This document shows positions 1-6,695 of a DNA stretch of 11,236 bases, one piece after another. The notes below the pieces were generated by a model. The model saw only the letters and a list, made by a program, of their open reading frames with translations, searched no databases and was not told where the DNA came from. Where the stretch lies: positions 1 through 11,236 of the forward strand of contig PKTV01000536.1 of NCBI GenBank assembly GCA_002868985.1, given 5' to 3'. Each line of letters begins with the position of its first letter. Position 1 is the first letter of the stretch. Source of the stretch: Desulfobacteraceae bacterium (GTDB lineage: Bacteria > Desulfobacterota > Desulfobacteria > Desulfobacterales > UBA11574). A program made the translations under genes and the position numbers.

Positions 1-2361
1 ATGAGCATCAGCCGATTTTTGAGAGAAGAGATCGCCAATATGGAAAATCATACCATTACTCTGCCGATTATCGATAAAATGATCCAGGCAAAGTTGATGG
101 AATACGGCTTAACTCAAACGTCGCCCATTCGGCTGGATAAATCCATATTTATAAAAAATGGACTGTATCTCTCGAAAAATGCAATAAATGTTTTGAAAAG
201 AAGGTATCTAAAGAAAGACAGCAAGGGAAAAATTATAGAGACTCCGGAAAAGATGTTCAGACGGGTGGCAAAGCACATCGCTAAGGCGGAAAAGAAGTAT
301 GACAGTGATGCGGATGTAAACAAGATGGAAGACATTTTTTATAATATGATGACCGAATTGAAATTTTTGCCCAATTCACCCACGCTTATGAATGCAGGAC
401 GGAGACTGGGCCAGTTGGCAGCCTGTTTTGTACTTCCTGTAGAGGACAGCATGGAGGGAATTTTTGATGCTTTGAGAAATGCCGCAATTATCCACAAATC
501 CGGCGGAGGTACCGGCTTTTCTTTTTCCCGACTGCGTCCAAAAGACAGCAGGGTCGGAACAACCGGCGGTATCGCCTCCGGACCGGTTTCATTTATGAAA
601 ATCTTTAACACGGCAACAGAGCAGGTTAAACAGGGAGGGACTCGCAGGGGAGCCAATATGGCGATTTTGAGGGTCGACCACCCGGATGTCATGGAGTTTA
701 TTTACAGCAAAAAAAACAATAACGAACTCAACAATTTTAACATCTCCGTCGGTGTTACGGACGCATTCATGGAGGCTGTCAAAGCAGAGAGCGACTATGA
801 TCTTATCGACCCTCATAGCAAGGAAAAGGAAAAAGAGTTGAATGCCGCCGAGGTCTATCAATCCCTCGTGAAACAGGCATGGGAAAACGGGGATCCAGGC
901 GTCATTTTTTTAGACCGGTTGAACAGAGACAATCCGACCCCTGTGCTGGGGGAGATCGAAAGTACAAATCCTTGCGGGGAACAGCCGTTGCTTCCCATGG
1001 AATCCTGTAATCTTGGATCCATCAATCTGGCCAAGTTTGTAACCCATGATACTAAAATACCGGCGATCGACTTTAAGGCATTAAAGGATATTGTTTGGCA
1101 GAGTGTCCGATTTTTGGACAATACCATCGATATGTCTAAATACCCACTTCCGGAAATTGAAAAGATGGTTCAGGGTAATCGCAAAATTGGCCTTGGCGTC
1201 ATGGGGTTTGCCGATTTGCTATATCAACTGAAAATTCCATACAACTCAGAAATAGCTCTTGAGGTTGCAGAGGAGGTGATGGGTTTCATCCAAAAAGAGT
1301 CTCATGCCGCCTCAAACCATCTGGGTGAGGAAAGGGGGGTTTTCCCAAATTTTGATAAAAGCATTTTTAAAGACAAAAAAGGGTGTACCTATCGAAATGC
1401 CGCTACGACAACCATCGCACCCACAGGCACGTTAAGCATCATTTCGGACTGTTCCAGTGGCGTTGAACCGTTGTTTGCCTTGAGTTTTGTTAGAAATGTT
1501 ATGGATAACGATAAATTGCTGGAAGTGAATCCATACTTTGAAAATATAGCAAAAGAAAGGGATTTTTATAGCACGGAATTGATGGATGCAATTGCTGTTG
1601 AAGGCGGCATTCAGCATCTTGAAGAAATACCCGAAGATGTTCGGAAAACCTTTGTCACAGCCCATGATGTGTCTCCTGAATGGCATATCCGTATGCAGGC
1701 TGCTTTTCAAAAATACACGGATAGCGCTGTTTCAAAAACGGTCAATCTGGCCCGTGATGCCACAGTAGACGATGTGCTAAAAATTTATAATCTGGCTCAT
1801 GAATTGGGTTGTAAGGGCGTTACCATATACCGGGACGGGAGCAAGGAAAATCAGGTTCTGTCTTATTCAGGAAAGGACAAGGCTCTTCATGCTCTGGTTG
1901 CTATCGTCAAAGATCGGCCGGAAACGCTGGAGGGATTTACCTCCAAAATGAAAACCGGTATGGGCCAGCTTTATGTTACGGTAACGGAATATCAGTGCCA
2001 GCCTTTTGAAGTATTTGCAACCATCGGAAAATCAGGAAGGTCGACCACTGCCAAAACCGAAGCCATCGGCCGTCTCGTTTCGCTTGCTTTAAGATCCGGC
2101 GTAAAAGTAGATAAAATTGTCGAACAACTCAAAGGTATCGGTGGAGAACATCCGGTCTTCCAGGAAGGCGGCCTGGTTTTGTCTATACCAGATGCCATCG
2201 GCAGGGTCCTTGAAAAGCGATATTTGAACGACGGTTCTTACAAGAAAAAAAGCTACGGAAACAGCCTCCTTGGAGAAGTCTGCCCAGAATGCGGTCATAC
2301 GATAAGTTTTGAAGAGGGATGTATGATCTGCCATTTTTGCGGCTTTACAAAATGCTCGTAA
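1..2361 (+). CDS. nrdJ: Vitamin B12-dependent (class II) ribonucleoside-diphosphate reductase
   Basis: Reduces ribonucleotides to deoxyribonucleotides with adenosylcobalamin as radical source, so it works without oxygen. The finger-loop motif NPCGE is at residues 323-327, with C325 as the expected thiyl-radical cysteine and N323/E327 beside it. C142 (in AACFVLPV) and C336 (in MESCNLGS) match the redox-active pair of the family in position and spacing. A TSCPD-type domain follows at about residues 625-740. The C-terminus carries six cysteines (C761, C764, C774, C777, C780, C785), which look like a zinc ribbon plus the pair that re-reduces the active site. I see no N-terminal ATP-cone. The frame is open from base 1, so the true start may lie upstream; the ATG at 40 (MENHTITLP) also has a purine-rich stretch before it. 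The stop TAA ends at 2361. Family call is very secure; start is not. Confidence 0.96.
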   Translation: MSISRFLREEIANMENHTITLPIIDKMIQAKLMEYGLTQTSPIRLDKSIFIKNGLYLSKNAINVLKRRYLKKDSKGKIIETPEKMFRRVAKHIAKAEKKYDSDADVNKMEDIFYNMMTELKFLPNSPTLMNAGRRLGQLAACFVLPVEDSMEGIFDALRNAAIIHKSGGGTGFSFSRLRPKDSRVGTTGGIASGPVSFMKIFNTATEQVKQGGTRRGANMAILRVDHPDVMEFIYSKKNNNELNNFNISVGVTDAFMEAVKAESDYDLIDPHSKEKEKELNAAEVYQSLVKQAWENGDPGVIFLDRLNRDNPTPVLGEIESTNPCGEQPLLPMESCNLGSINLAKFVTHDTKIPAIDFKALKDIVWQSVRFLDNTIDMSKYPLPEIEKMVQGNRKIGLGVMGFADLLYQLKIPYNSEIALEVAEEVMGFIQKESHAASNHLGEERGVFPNFDKSIFKDKKGCTYRNAATTTIAPTGTLSIISDCSSGVEPLFALSFVRNVMDNDKLLEVNPYFENIAKERDFYSTELMDAIAVEGGIQHLEEIPEDVRKTFVTAHDVSPEWHIRMQAAFQKYTDSAVSKTVNLARDATVDDVLKIYNLAHELGCKGVTIYRDGSKENQVLSYSGKDKALHALVAIVKDRPETLEGFTSKMKTGMGQLYVTVTEYQCQPFEVFATIGKSGRSTTAKTEAIGRLVSLALRSGVKVDKIVEQLKGIGGEHPVFQEGGLVLSIPDAIGRVLEKRYLNDGSYKKKSYGNSLLGEVCPECGHTISFEEGCMICHFCGFTKCS

Positions 2362-2437
2362 GGGGGTTTTAACTAATAGGTAAATTAGATACTCGACATA
2401 TCCCTTACCCATGGAAATGTTACCGAGAGACTTTTCA

Positions 2438-2475
2438 AAAGTGCCTAAAGTTTGAAGTGATCTAAAGTGCCTAAA
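2438..2475. repeat. Short direct repeat, two copies of AAAGTGCCTAAA
   Basis: The 12-mer AAAGTGCCTAAA occurs exactly at 2438-2449 and 2464-2475, one copy every 26 bases, between nrdJ and the next gene. The spacer holds a partial copy-like stretch (GAAGTGATCTAAAG). Only two units are present, so it may be a remnant of a dispersed intergenic repeat or a pair of binding sites. No function can be read from it. Confidence 0.45.
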
Positions 2476-2556
2476 ATTTCGGCATATCAGTAAAAAATGT
2501 CGGGTAGGATTTGTACTCCTTAGCAATATACGTTTTTTTAAACCCTGGATACGACG

Positions 2557-2814
2557 ATGCGTATCGATCAAAATCCTTTATTTAGAAAAACAATCATTCC
2601 CTGGTATGATTCTGAAGCGGTGTGCATAGGCGTTATCGTATTCATGCTTATTGTTTTTTTCTTCGGCGTAATCGGGATCTCGGTAGCACGGGGAAATGCG
2701 GAATATCATGGACATGTTTGGATGGCTGTTCTTCTAGTTGTTATGAGCGGAGGGGTTATTTTTTCTACAGTAAGTCGGCTCATAAAAAGACATTCCCGCC
2801 GATATTCAAAATAG
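2557..2814 (+). CDS. Small two-helix membrane protein of unknown function
   Basis: An 85-residue protein I cannot assign to a named family. It has a polar N-terminus with an IPWYDSE segment (residues 14-20), a hydrophobic helix at about 21-43, a short loop with NAEYHGH (47-53), a second hydrophobic helix at about 54-73, and a basic tail (KRHSRRYSK) that probably stays in the cytoplasm. The resulting topology would be a hairpin in the inner membrane with both ends inside. The ribosome binding site is weak (GGATACGACG before ATG). It ends 27 bases before the end of the convergent lpxC. The hydrophobic pattern and the basic tail argue for a real gene; the unused alternate frames here are less coherent. 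Function unknown. Confidence 0.7.
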   Translation: MRIDQNPLFRKTIIPWYDSEAVCIGVIVFMLIVFFFGVIGISVARGNAEYHGHVWMAVLLVVMSGGVIFSTVSRLIKRHSRRYSK

Positions 2815-2841
2815 GATGTCCAATTTTTAAAGGGAATCTTA

Positions 2842-3717
2842 TCATGAAACTTTTATGTCATTGATCGTACGGGTTTCCCATGATTTTTTTTCAGCAAAGA
2901 TTTTTTTTAGAAAAGAATGGTTGAAGTCATGGCCGGATTTCTCAGCGACAACATGGCCCAAGATAGGCATACCCAGAAGTGAAAAATCACCGATGCAATC
3001 GAGAATTTTATGTCTCACAAACTCATCCTGATACCGCAAACCGCCTTCATTGATAACATCCTTGTCATCGATGGCAATCACATTTTCAAGGGTAACGCCA
3101 CGGGCCAGACCATGTTTTTTTAGATATTCATATTCATGTAAGAAACCAAAGGTTCTTGCTTTCGAAATTTCGCTTTCCCAAACGTGGTCCGACACTTCCA
3201 CAGAATAAGACTGCTTGTTGATCAGAGGATGATCAAATTCAATGGTACAGGTTATTTTATACGACGAGCATGGGTATACACCGACCATTTTTCCATCTTT
3301 TTTAAGCTCGATCGGTTCTTTAATGACAAAAAAATATCGAGGAGTGTCCAGTTCCTTTATTCCCGATGCCTTTATCAGGGACGTAAATGGGCCGGCGCTT
3401 CCATCCATTATCGGCATCTCATAACTGTCGATTTCCACCAGTGCATTGTCAATTGAAAGACCGGCAAAGCTTGCCATAAGATGCTCTATAGTTGAAACGA
3501 TAAAGCCTTCAAAGCCGATAACGGTTGCCAAGCTTGTATCCACAACCATATTAAAATGGGCAGATATGACAGGGCAGTCCAAAAGGTCTGTCCTGATGAA
3601 CTTGATACCATGATTCGGCGGTGCAGGCTTAATGGTTAAATTGACCTTTTTACCCGAATGAACCCCAACACCCGAGCAATTCACCGGTTTTGCGACTGTT
3701 CGTTGTAAATAATACAT
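2842..3717 (-). CDS. lpxC: UDP-3-O-acyl-N-acetylglucosamine deacetylase
   Basis: Zinc hydrolase that removes the acetyl group from UDP-3-O-acyl-GlcNAc, the committed step of lipid A synthesis, in the cytoplasm. The two-domain LpxC fold is clear from motifs. Numbered from the ATG at 3717, E78-H79 lie in STIEHLMA (general base and first zinc ligand), H236 and D240 lie in RHKILD (other zinc ligands), K237 and D244 are nearby, and H263 lies in SGHDFNH (catalytic). The N-terminal ring-opening motif GVGVHSGK is present. Length 291 residues is normal for the family. The frame extends three codons to a TTG at 3726, but the ATG at 3717 is preferred; neither has a good Shine-Dalgarno sequence. It stands alone, divergent from comM. 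It shows that the host makes LPS and so has an outer membrane. Confidence 0.96.
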   Translation of the reverse strand: MYYLQRTVAKPVNCSGVGVHSGKKVNLTIKPAPPNHGIKFIRTDLLDCPVISAHFNMVVDTSLATVIGFEGFIVSTIEHLMASFAGLSIDNALVEIDSYEMPIMDGSAGPFTSLIKASGIKELDTPRYFFVIKEPIELKKDGKMVGVYPCSSYKITCTIEFDHPLINKQSYSVEVSDHVWESEISKARTFGFLHEYEYLKKHGLARGVTLENVIAIDDKDVINEGGLRYQDEFVRHKILDCIGDFSLLGMPILGHVVAEKSGHDFNHSFLKKIFAEKKSWETRTINDIKVS

Positions 3718-3997
3718 ATAAACCAAACTTTATACAGCGACGCTGCATTTTTTAAAAAGTGTTTATCTCAAAGTTCAAAAGCGATTAATTATCCGGAAAA
3801 ATGAATCAATGGAGTATTCATAACATATTTAATCAGTTGAACACAATGTTCTTTATAAAATTCAGAGTAAAGATTTAATTTAACAAAAACAAAGTTCTTG
3901 TTAAACGTCTGTAATATAAATACGAATTAAAAAAAATCAATTTTTACTTTGAATCACATCCTAAATTTTATTATCCCTAATTAAAAAGAAGAACTTA

Positions 3998-4128
3998 GGG
4001 GCTTCGCCCCAATTGGAATAATGGCATAATGGATTGATGGGTGTGAAGGAGTTTTTGACAATTTAAATAGTTTGTTTCTGCTCTTACTCCCAATAATCCA
4101 TACAGGTGGCACGAACAAATTGCCATTA
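3998..4128. repeat. Palindromic intergenic element with a GC-rich hairpin at one end
   Basis: The left end is a compact hairpin, GGGGC-TTC-GCCCC at 3998-4010, standing out from AT-rich surroundings. It is followed by nested inverted arms: TAATGGCA (4019-4026) with TGCCATTA (4121-4128), TGGATTGATGGG (4030-4041) with CCCAATAATCCA (4089-4100; 10 of 12 bases pair), and GGAGT (4048-4052) with ACTCC (4086-4090). Together they can fold into one long interrupted stem. No transposase and no clear target-site duplication are visible. It is probably a member of a dispersed, non-coding repeat family; this is inference, since only one copy is in the window. Confidence 0.5.
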
Positions 4129-4240
4129 AAAGACTAGTGAATTCGTAAAGTTATACAATTTCTAAGACGTTTAATTATAGGTCTCAATGGGTTCATGAAG
4201 TTCCTTTTTTTGCTTGTCCTGTGATTTTTTTTGATACCTT

Positions 4241-4248
4241 AAAGGAGG
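4241..4248 (+). promoter_or_regulatory. Strong ribosome binding site for comM
   Basis: AAAGGAGG sits four bases before the GTG at 4253. It decides the start at this non-ATG codon, which also gives the standard N-terminus of the family (MLAKVLSSAVIGIDA). Confidence 0.8.
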
Positions 4249-4252
4249 GTGC

Positions 4253-5788
4253 GTGCTCGCAAAGGTTTTAAGTAGCGCTGTTATTGGAATTGATGCATTT
4301 TTAATCGAAGTGGAAGTTGATATAACATCAGGACTTCCCACCTTTACCACCGTCGGACTTCCGGAGGCCTCAGTAAAAGAGAGCAAAGAGCGGGTCAAGT
4401 CTGCCATCAGCAATTCAGGCTATACCTTCCCGGACGACAGAATTACCGTTAACCTTGCCCCTGCTCATATTAAAAAGGAAGGGACCGGTTTTGATTTGCC
4501 CATTGCTTTAGGGATACTTGCGGCAACCCAAATCATTTCCCAGAACATCGTATCCAAATACCTTGTCTTGGGCGAGTTGTCTCTGGACGGTCGCATTAAA
4601 CCGGTGAAGGGTTCTCTTCCCATGGCTCTGGCTGCAAAAAAGGCTGGATATGAAGGAATTATCGTACCTCATGACAATGGTCGAGAAGCATCGGTTGTGG
4701 CGGGAATAACGGTTCTGCCTGTAAAAACACTGTCTCAGCTTGTGGGTTTTTTCCGCGGATTTACTAAAATTAAACCTAAGAGAACCGATATTTCCCAAAT
4801 ATTTGATTATCGAAACACGTTCGAAGTCGATTTTTCAGAAGTCAAGGGGCAGGAACACGTCAAACGATCCTTAGAGGTCGCAGCTGCGGGGGGACACAAC
4901 CTCATCATGATCGGTCCCCCGGGGTCTGGAAAGACGATGCTGGCAAAGCGCGTTCCTACGATACTTCCTCCGATAACATTTGAAGAGGCCATTGAAACGA
5001 CAAAAATATTCAGCGTTATCGGAATGCTTCCAAAAGACGAGGCTTTGATTACAAAGCGGCCTTTTCGATCGCCCCATCACACCATATCGGATGCAGGATT
5101 GATCGGCGGCGGTCATATTCCAAGACCCGGTGAGGTCAGCCTCGCGCACAATGGCGTCCCGTTTTTGGATGAACTCTCCGAATTTAAGAAGCATGTGTTA
5201 GAAGTTCTCCGGCAGCCGTTGGAGGATCTTCAGGTCACTATTTCAAGAGCCGCGTTGACCCTGACGTACCCATCAAGTTTTATGCTTATCGCAGCAATGA
5301 ACCCGTGTCCATGTGGGTACTTTTCCGACCCCAAGCATGAGTGCAGATGTACATATTCCCAAATTCACCGATACCGATCAAAAATATCCGGTCCGTTGAT
5401 GGACCGGATCGATATTCACGTGGAGGTTCCGGCAGTTCCCTATAAGGACCTCATCGAAGAATTCAATGCAGAATCGTCGGAGGTTATCGGGGCACGTGTT
5501 GCCGCCGCGAGAGCGCGGCAGTTCGAACGATTTAAAAGAACAAAAATTTACTGCAATGCGCAGATGATCAACCGGCATATTAAAAAACACTGCCGGATTG
5601 ACGAGGCCTCCTGCGATCTTCTTGAAAGCGCCATTGACAAACTCGGTTTGTCGGCCCGGGCATATAACCGCATCCTTAAAATTGCCCGCACCATTGCCGA
5701 TCTCGACGATGCATCCGACATCAGCGTGAACCACATTGCCGAAGCGGTTCAATATCGGAGCTTGGATCGTGGAAAACGTCTTTATTGA
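4253..5788 (+). CDS. comM: YifB/ComM family Mg-chelatase-like AAA+ ATPase
   Basis: Cytoplasmic AAA+ protein. Members studied elsewhere (ComM) form hexameric helicases that promote branch migration during natural transformation; the family is also widespread in species not known to take up DNA, so the role here is uncertain. Residues 1-170 form the ComM N-terminal domain (GLPTFTTVGLPEASVKESKE, then FDLPIALGILAA). The AAA+ core follows, with Walker A GPPGSGKT at 221-228 and Walker B FLDE at 304-307. A cysteine cluster (NPCPCGYFSDPKHECRC) and the Mg-chelatase C-terminal domain (LSARAYNRILKIARTIADL) complete it. At 511 residues it is full length. The start is GTG with a strong ribosome binding site. 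It is a single-gene unit, divergent from lpxC; no clear terminator follows. Confidence 0.95.
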   Translation: MLAKVLSSAVIGIDAFLIEVEVDITSGLPTFTTVGLPEASVKESKERVKSAISNSGYTFPDDRITVNLAPAHIKKEGTGFDLPIALGILAATQIISQNIVSKYLVLGELSLDGRIKPVKGSLPMALAAKKAGYEGIIVPHDNGREASVVAGITVLPVKTLSQLVGFFRGFTKIKPKRTDISQIFDYRNTFEVDFSEVKGQEHVKRSLEVAAAGGHNLIMIGPPGSGKTMLAKRVPTILPPITFEEAIETTKIFSVIGMLPKDEALITKRPFRSPHHTISDAGLIGGGHIPRPGEVSLAHNGVPFLDELSEFKKHVLEVLRQPLEDLQVTISRAALTLTYPSSFMLIAAMNPCPCGYFSDPKHECRCTYSQIHRYRSKISGPLMDRIDIHVEVPAVPYKDLIEEFNAESSEVIGARVAAARARQFERFKRTKIYCNAQMINRHIKKHCRIDEASCDLLESAIDKLGLSARAYNRILKIARTIADLDDASDISVNHIAEAVQYRSLDRGKRLY

Positions 5789-6078
5789 ATCCTTTCGGCA
5801 AAAAATCCAAGATCAGATTTCTCCGTCTTTATATTATGGTGTATGATTTTATAGCCGTTTCGAAAGTTTCACTGAAGAAGCTTGCGTCTTTGAAGGATGA
5901 ACACATCGTGAGTTTCATCGTTTGTTCAAATCAATTGAAGGAAATTTCATTCAGTTAATAAGCATTTATTTCAAAAACTTGTCTTTATTTCTCTCTAATT
6001 CCTTTTAATCTCCGTATGAAAATCCCTTCACATACCCAACTTGTATTTGTAATGACCGAATTTGATTTATATATAAAA

Positions 6079-6094
6079 CAGATGGTTATATCTG
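6079..6094. promoter_or_regulatory. Inverted repeat CAGAT-N6-ATCTG just upstream of the sigma-54 promoter
   Basis: CAGAT at 6079-6083 and ATCTG at 6090-6094 form a perfect 5+5 inverted repeat with a six-base spacer, ending 10 bases before the -24 element. It could be a protein site, but it is closer to the promoter than enhancer sites of NtrC-type activators usually are and does not match the enterobacterial GlrR consensus (TGTC-N10-GACA). Chance is possible in AT-rich DNA. Confidence 0.25.
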
Positions 6095-6104
6095 ATCAAT
6101 ATGC

Positions 6105-6121
6105 TTGGCACAGCCATTGCA
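6105..6121 (+). promoter_or_regulatory. Sigma-54 (RpoN) -24/-12 promoter
   Basis: TTGGCACAGCCATTGCA fits the RpoN consensus YTGGCACGNNNNTTGCW at all defined positions except one (A for G after TGGCAC). The invariant GG (6107-6108) and GC (6119-6120) are exactly 10 bases apart. Transcription would start near 6132 and run into the gene at 6271, giving a leader of roughly 139 bases. It is the only full match I found on either strand. Such promoters need an NtrC-type activator, and one is encoded in this window at 8222-9592. Confidence 0.8.
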
Positions 6122-6270
6122 CATAAAAAAACCAGACGGATTCATCATCCCAGCGCAAATGAAATAACACGGGGTTTCAGTGAGTTCGTAAGATAAGGTC
6201 GTTTTAAAGCGCTAGACTGTTATTTCGAATGCTTCCGGATAAGACGGGACAAAAATAAAAGGGGGATGTA

Positions 6271-6594
6271 ATGAAAAAAACAATTTGTCTGGTAGTGTGT
6301 GCACTGTTTGTGGTCGTTACGATGTCAGGGATTGCCTTTTCAGCTGATAAGGCCGCAGCCGTTGCTGAAAAGGGTGCAGCAATGCAGGATCAGGAAATGA
6401 TGATTACCGGGACCATCAATAATGCCAATCAGATCGTGGACAAAGACGGCCAAATTTTCGATGTGGCTGACACCTTAGAAGGCAAGGAACTATTGACTCA
6501 TGTCGGTATGAAAGTTCAGGTAAAGGGAACCGTACTGGAAAGTGAGGGAAAGAAACAGATTTCCGTTTCGGCCTATAAAATCATGAAAAAATAA
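6271..6594 (+). CDS. Small secreted protein, OB-fold-like, unknown function
   Basis: A 107-residue protein with a clear Sec signal peptide: KK start, hydrophobic core at 5-22, and probable cleavage after residue 24 (AFS/ADK). The mature part begins with an alanine-rich stretch, then a compact beta-rich domain at about 42-105 (MMITGTINNANQIVDKDG, then HVGMKVQVKGTV, then KKQISVSAYKIMK). The alternation of GTI, DG and GMKVQVKGTV resembles small periplasmic OB-fold proteins. No cysteine is left in the mature protein, and no lipobox is present. A GGGGG ribosome binding site lies five bases before the ATG. It is the likely product of the sigma-54 promoter at 6105-6121 and is closed by the terminator at 6621-6658, so it forms a single-gene transcript. 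Its role is unknown; regulation suggests an envelope or stress response. Confidence 0.85.
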   Translation: MKKTICLVVCALFVVVTMSGIAFSADKAAAVAEKGAAMQDQEMMITGTINNANQIVDKDGQIFDVADTLEGKELLTHVGMKVQVKGTVLESEGKKQISVSAYKIMKK

Positions 6595-6620
6595 TCTGTC
6601 ATCCTTTGGCAAGGACAAGT

Positions 6621-6658
6621 AAAAAAGCAGGGGGGAAAAATTCCCCCCTGCTTTTTTT
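6621..6658. terminator. Strong bidirectional intrinsic terminator
   Basis: Positions 6621-6635 pair with 6643-6657 (A6-GCAGGGGGG against CCCCCCTGC-T6), and two further A-T pairs leave a three-base loop. The stem is about 17 base pairs with a GC-rich core. A run of seven T follows on the + strand, and the six A on the left become T on the - strand, so it can stop the gene ending at 6594 and the convergent gene ending at 6696. Confidence 0.93.
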
Positions 6659-6695
6659 ATATTGCTGAAAATAAAGGGTGTAAAACTTGAATGCT

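Larger units (their letters stand above)
3727..4252. other. AT-rich divergent intergenic region between lpxC and comM
   Basis: No convincing gene is present. It must hold the promoters of lpxC (leftward) and comM (rightward), but I could not assign either with confidence. It contains an 11-base palindrome CAGCGACGCTG at 3735-3745 in the lpxC leader, an inverted repeat TTTAACAA/TTGTTAAA at 3879-3886 and 3898-3905, and the palindromic repeat at 3998-4128 that is listed separately. Confidence 0.6.
5789..6270. other. Intergenic region and long leader upstream of the secreted OB-like gene
   Basis: This 482-base stretch holds no well-supported gene. A 40-codon open frame (5836-5958, +) lacks a ribosome binding site and is not called. 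The part nearest comM has no strong hairpin-plus-T terminator. The functional content I can support is the sigma-54 promoter at 6105-6121 and, downstream of it, a leader of about 139 bases running to the start codon at 6271. Confidence 0.6.

Noticed and set aside
2358..2408. Inverted pair GTAAGGG / CCCTTAC after nrdJ as a terminator
   Set aside because: The loop would be 37 bases and no T-tract follows the second arm.
3750..3778. Possible sigma-70 promoter for lpxC on the minus strand (TTGAAC, 17 bases, TTAAAA)
   Set aside because: The -10 hexamer matches TATAAT at only three of six positions, and similar matches are expected by chance in this AT-rich gap.
4106..4123. TGGCACGAACAAATTGC upstream of comM, resembling a sigma-54 promoter
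   Set aside because: The GG and GC elements are 12 bases apart instead of 10, which sigma-54 does not tolerate, and the match lies within a palindromic repeat.
5836..5958. 40-codon open frame (+) after comM
   Set aside because: No ribosome binding site, ordinary composition for non-coding DNA here, and no recognisable domain or signal.
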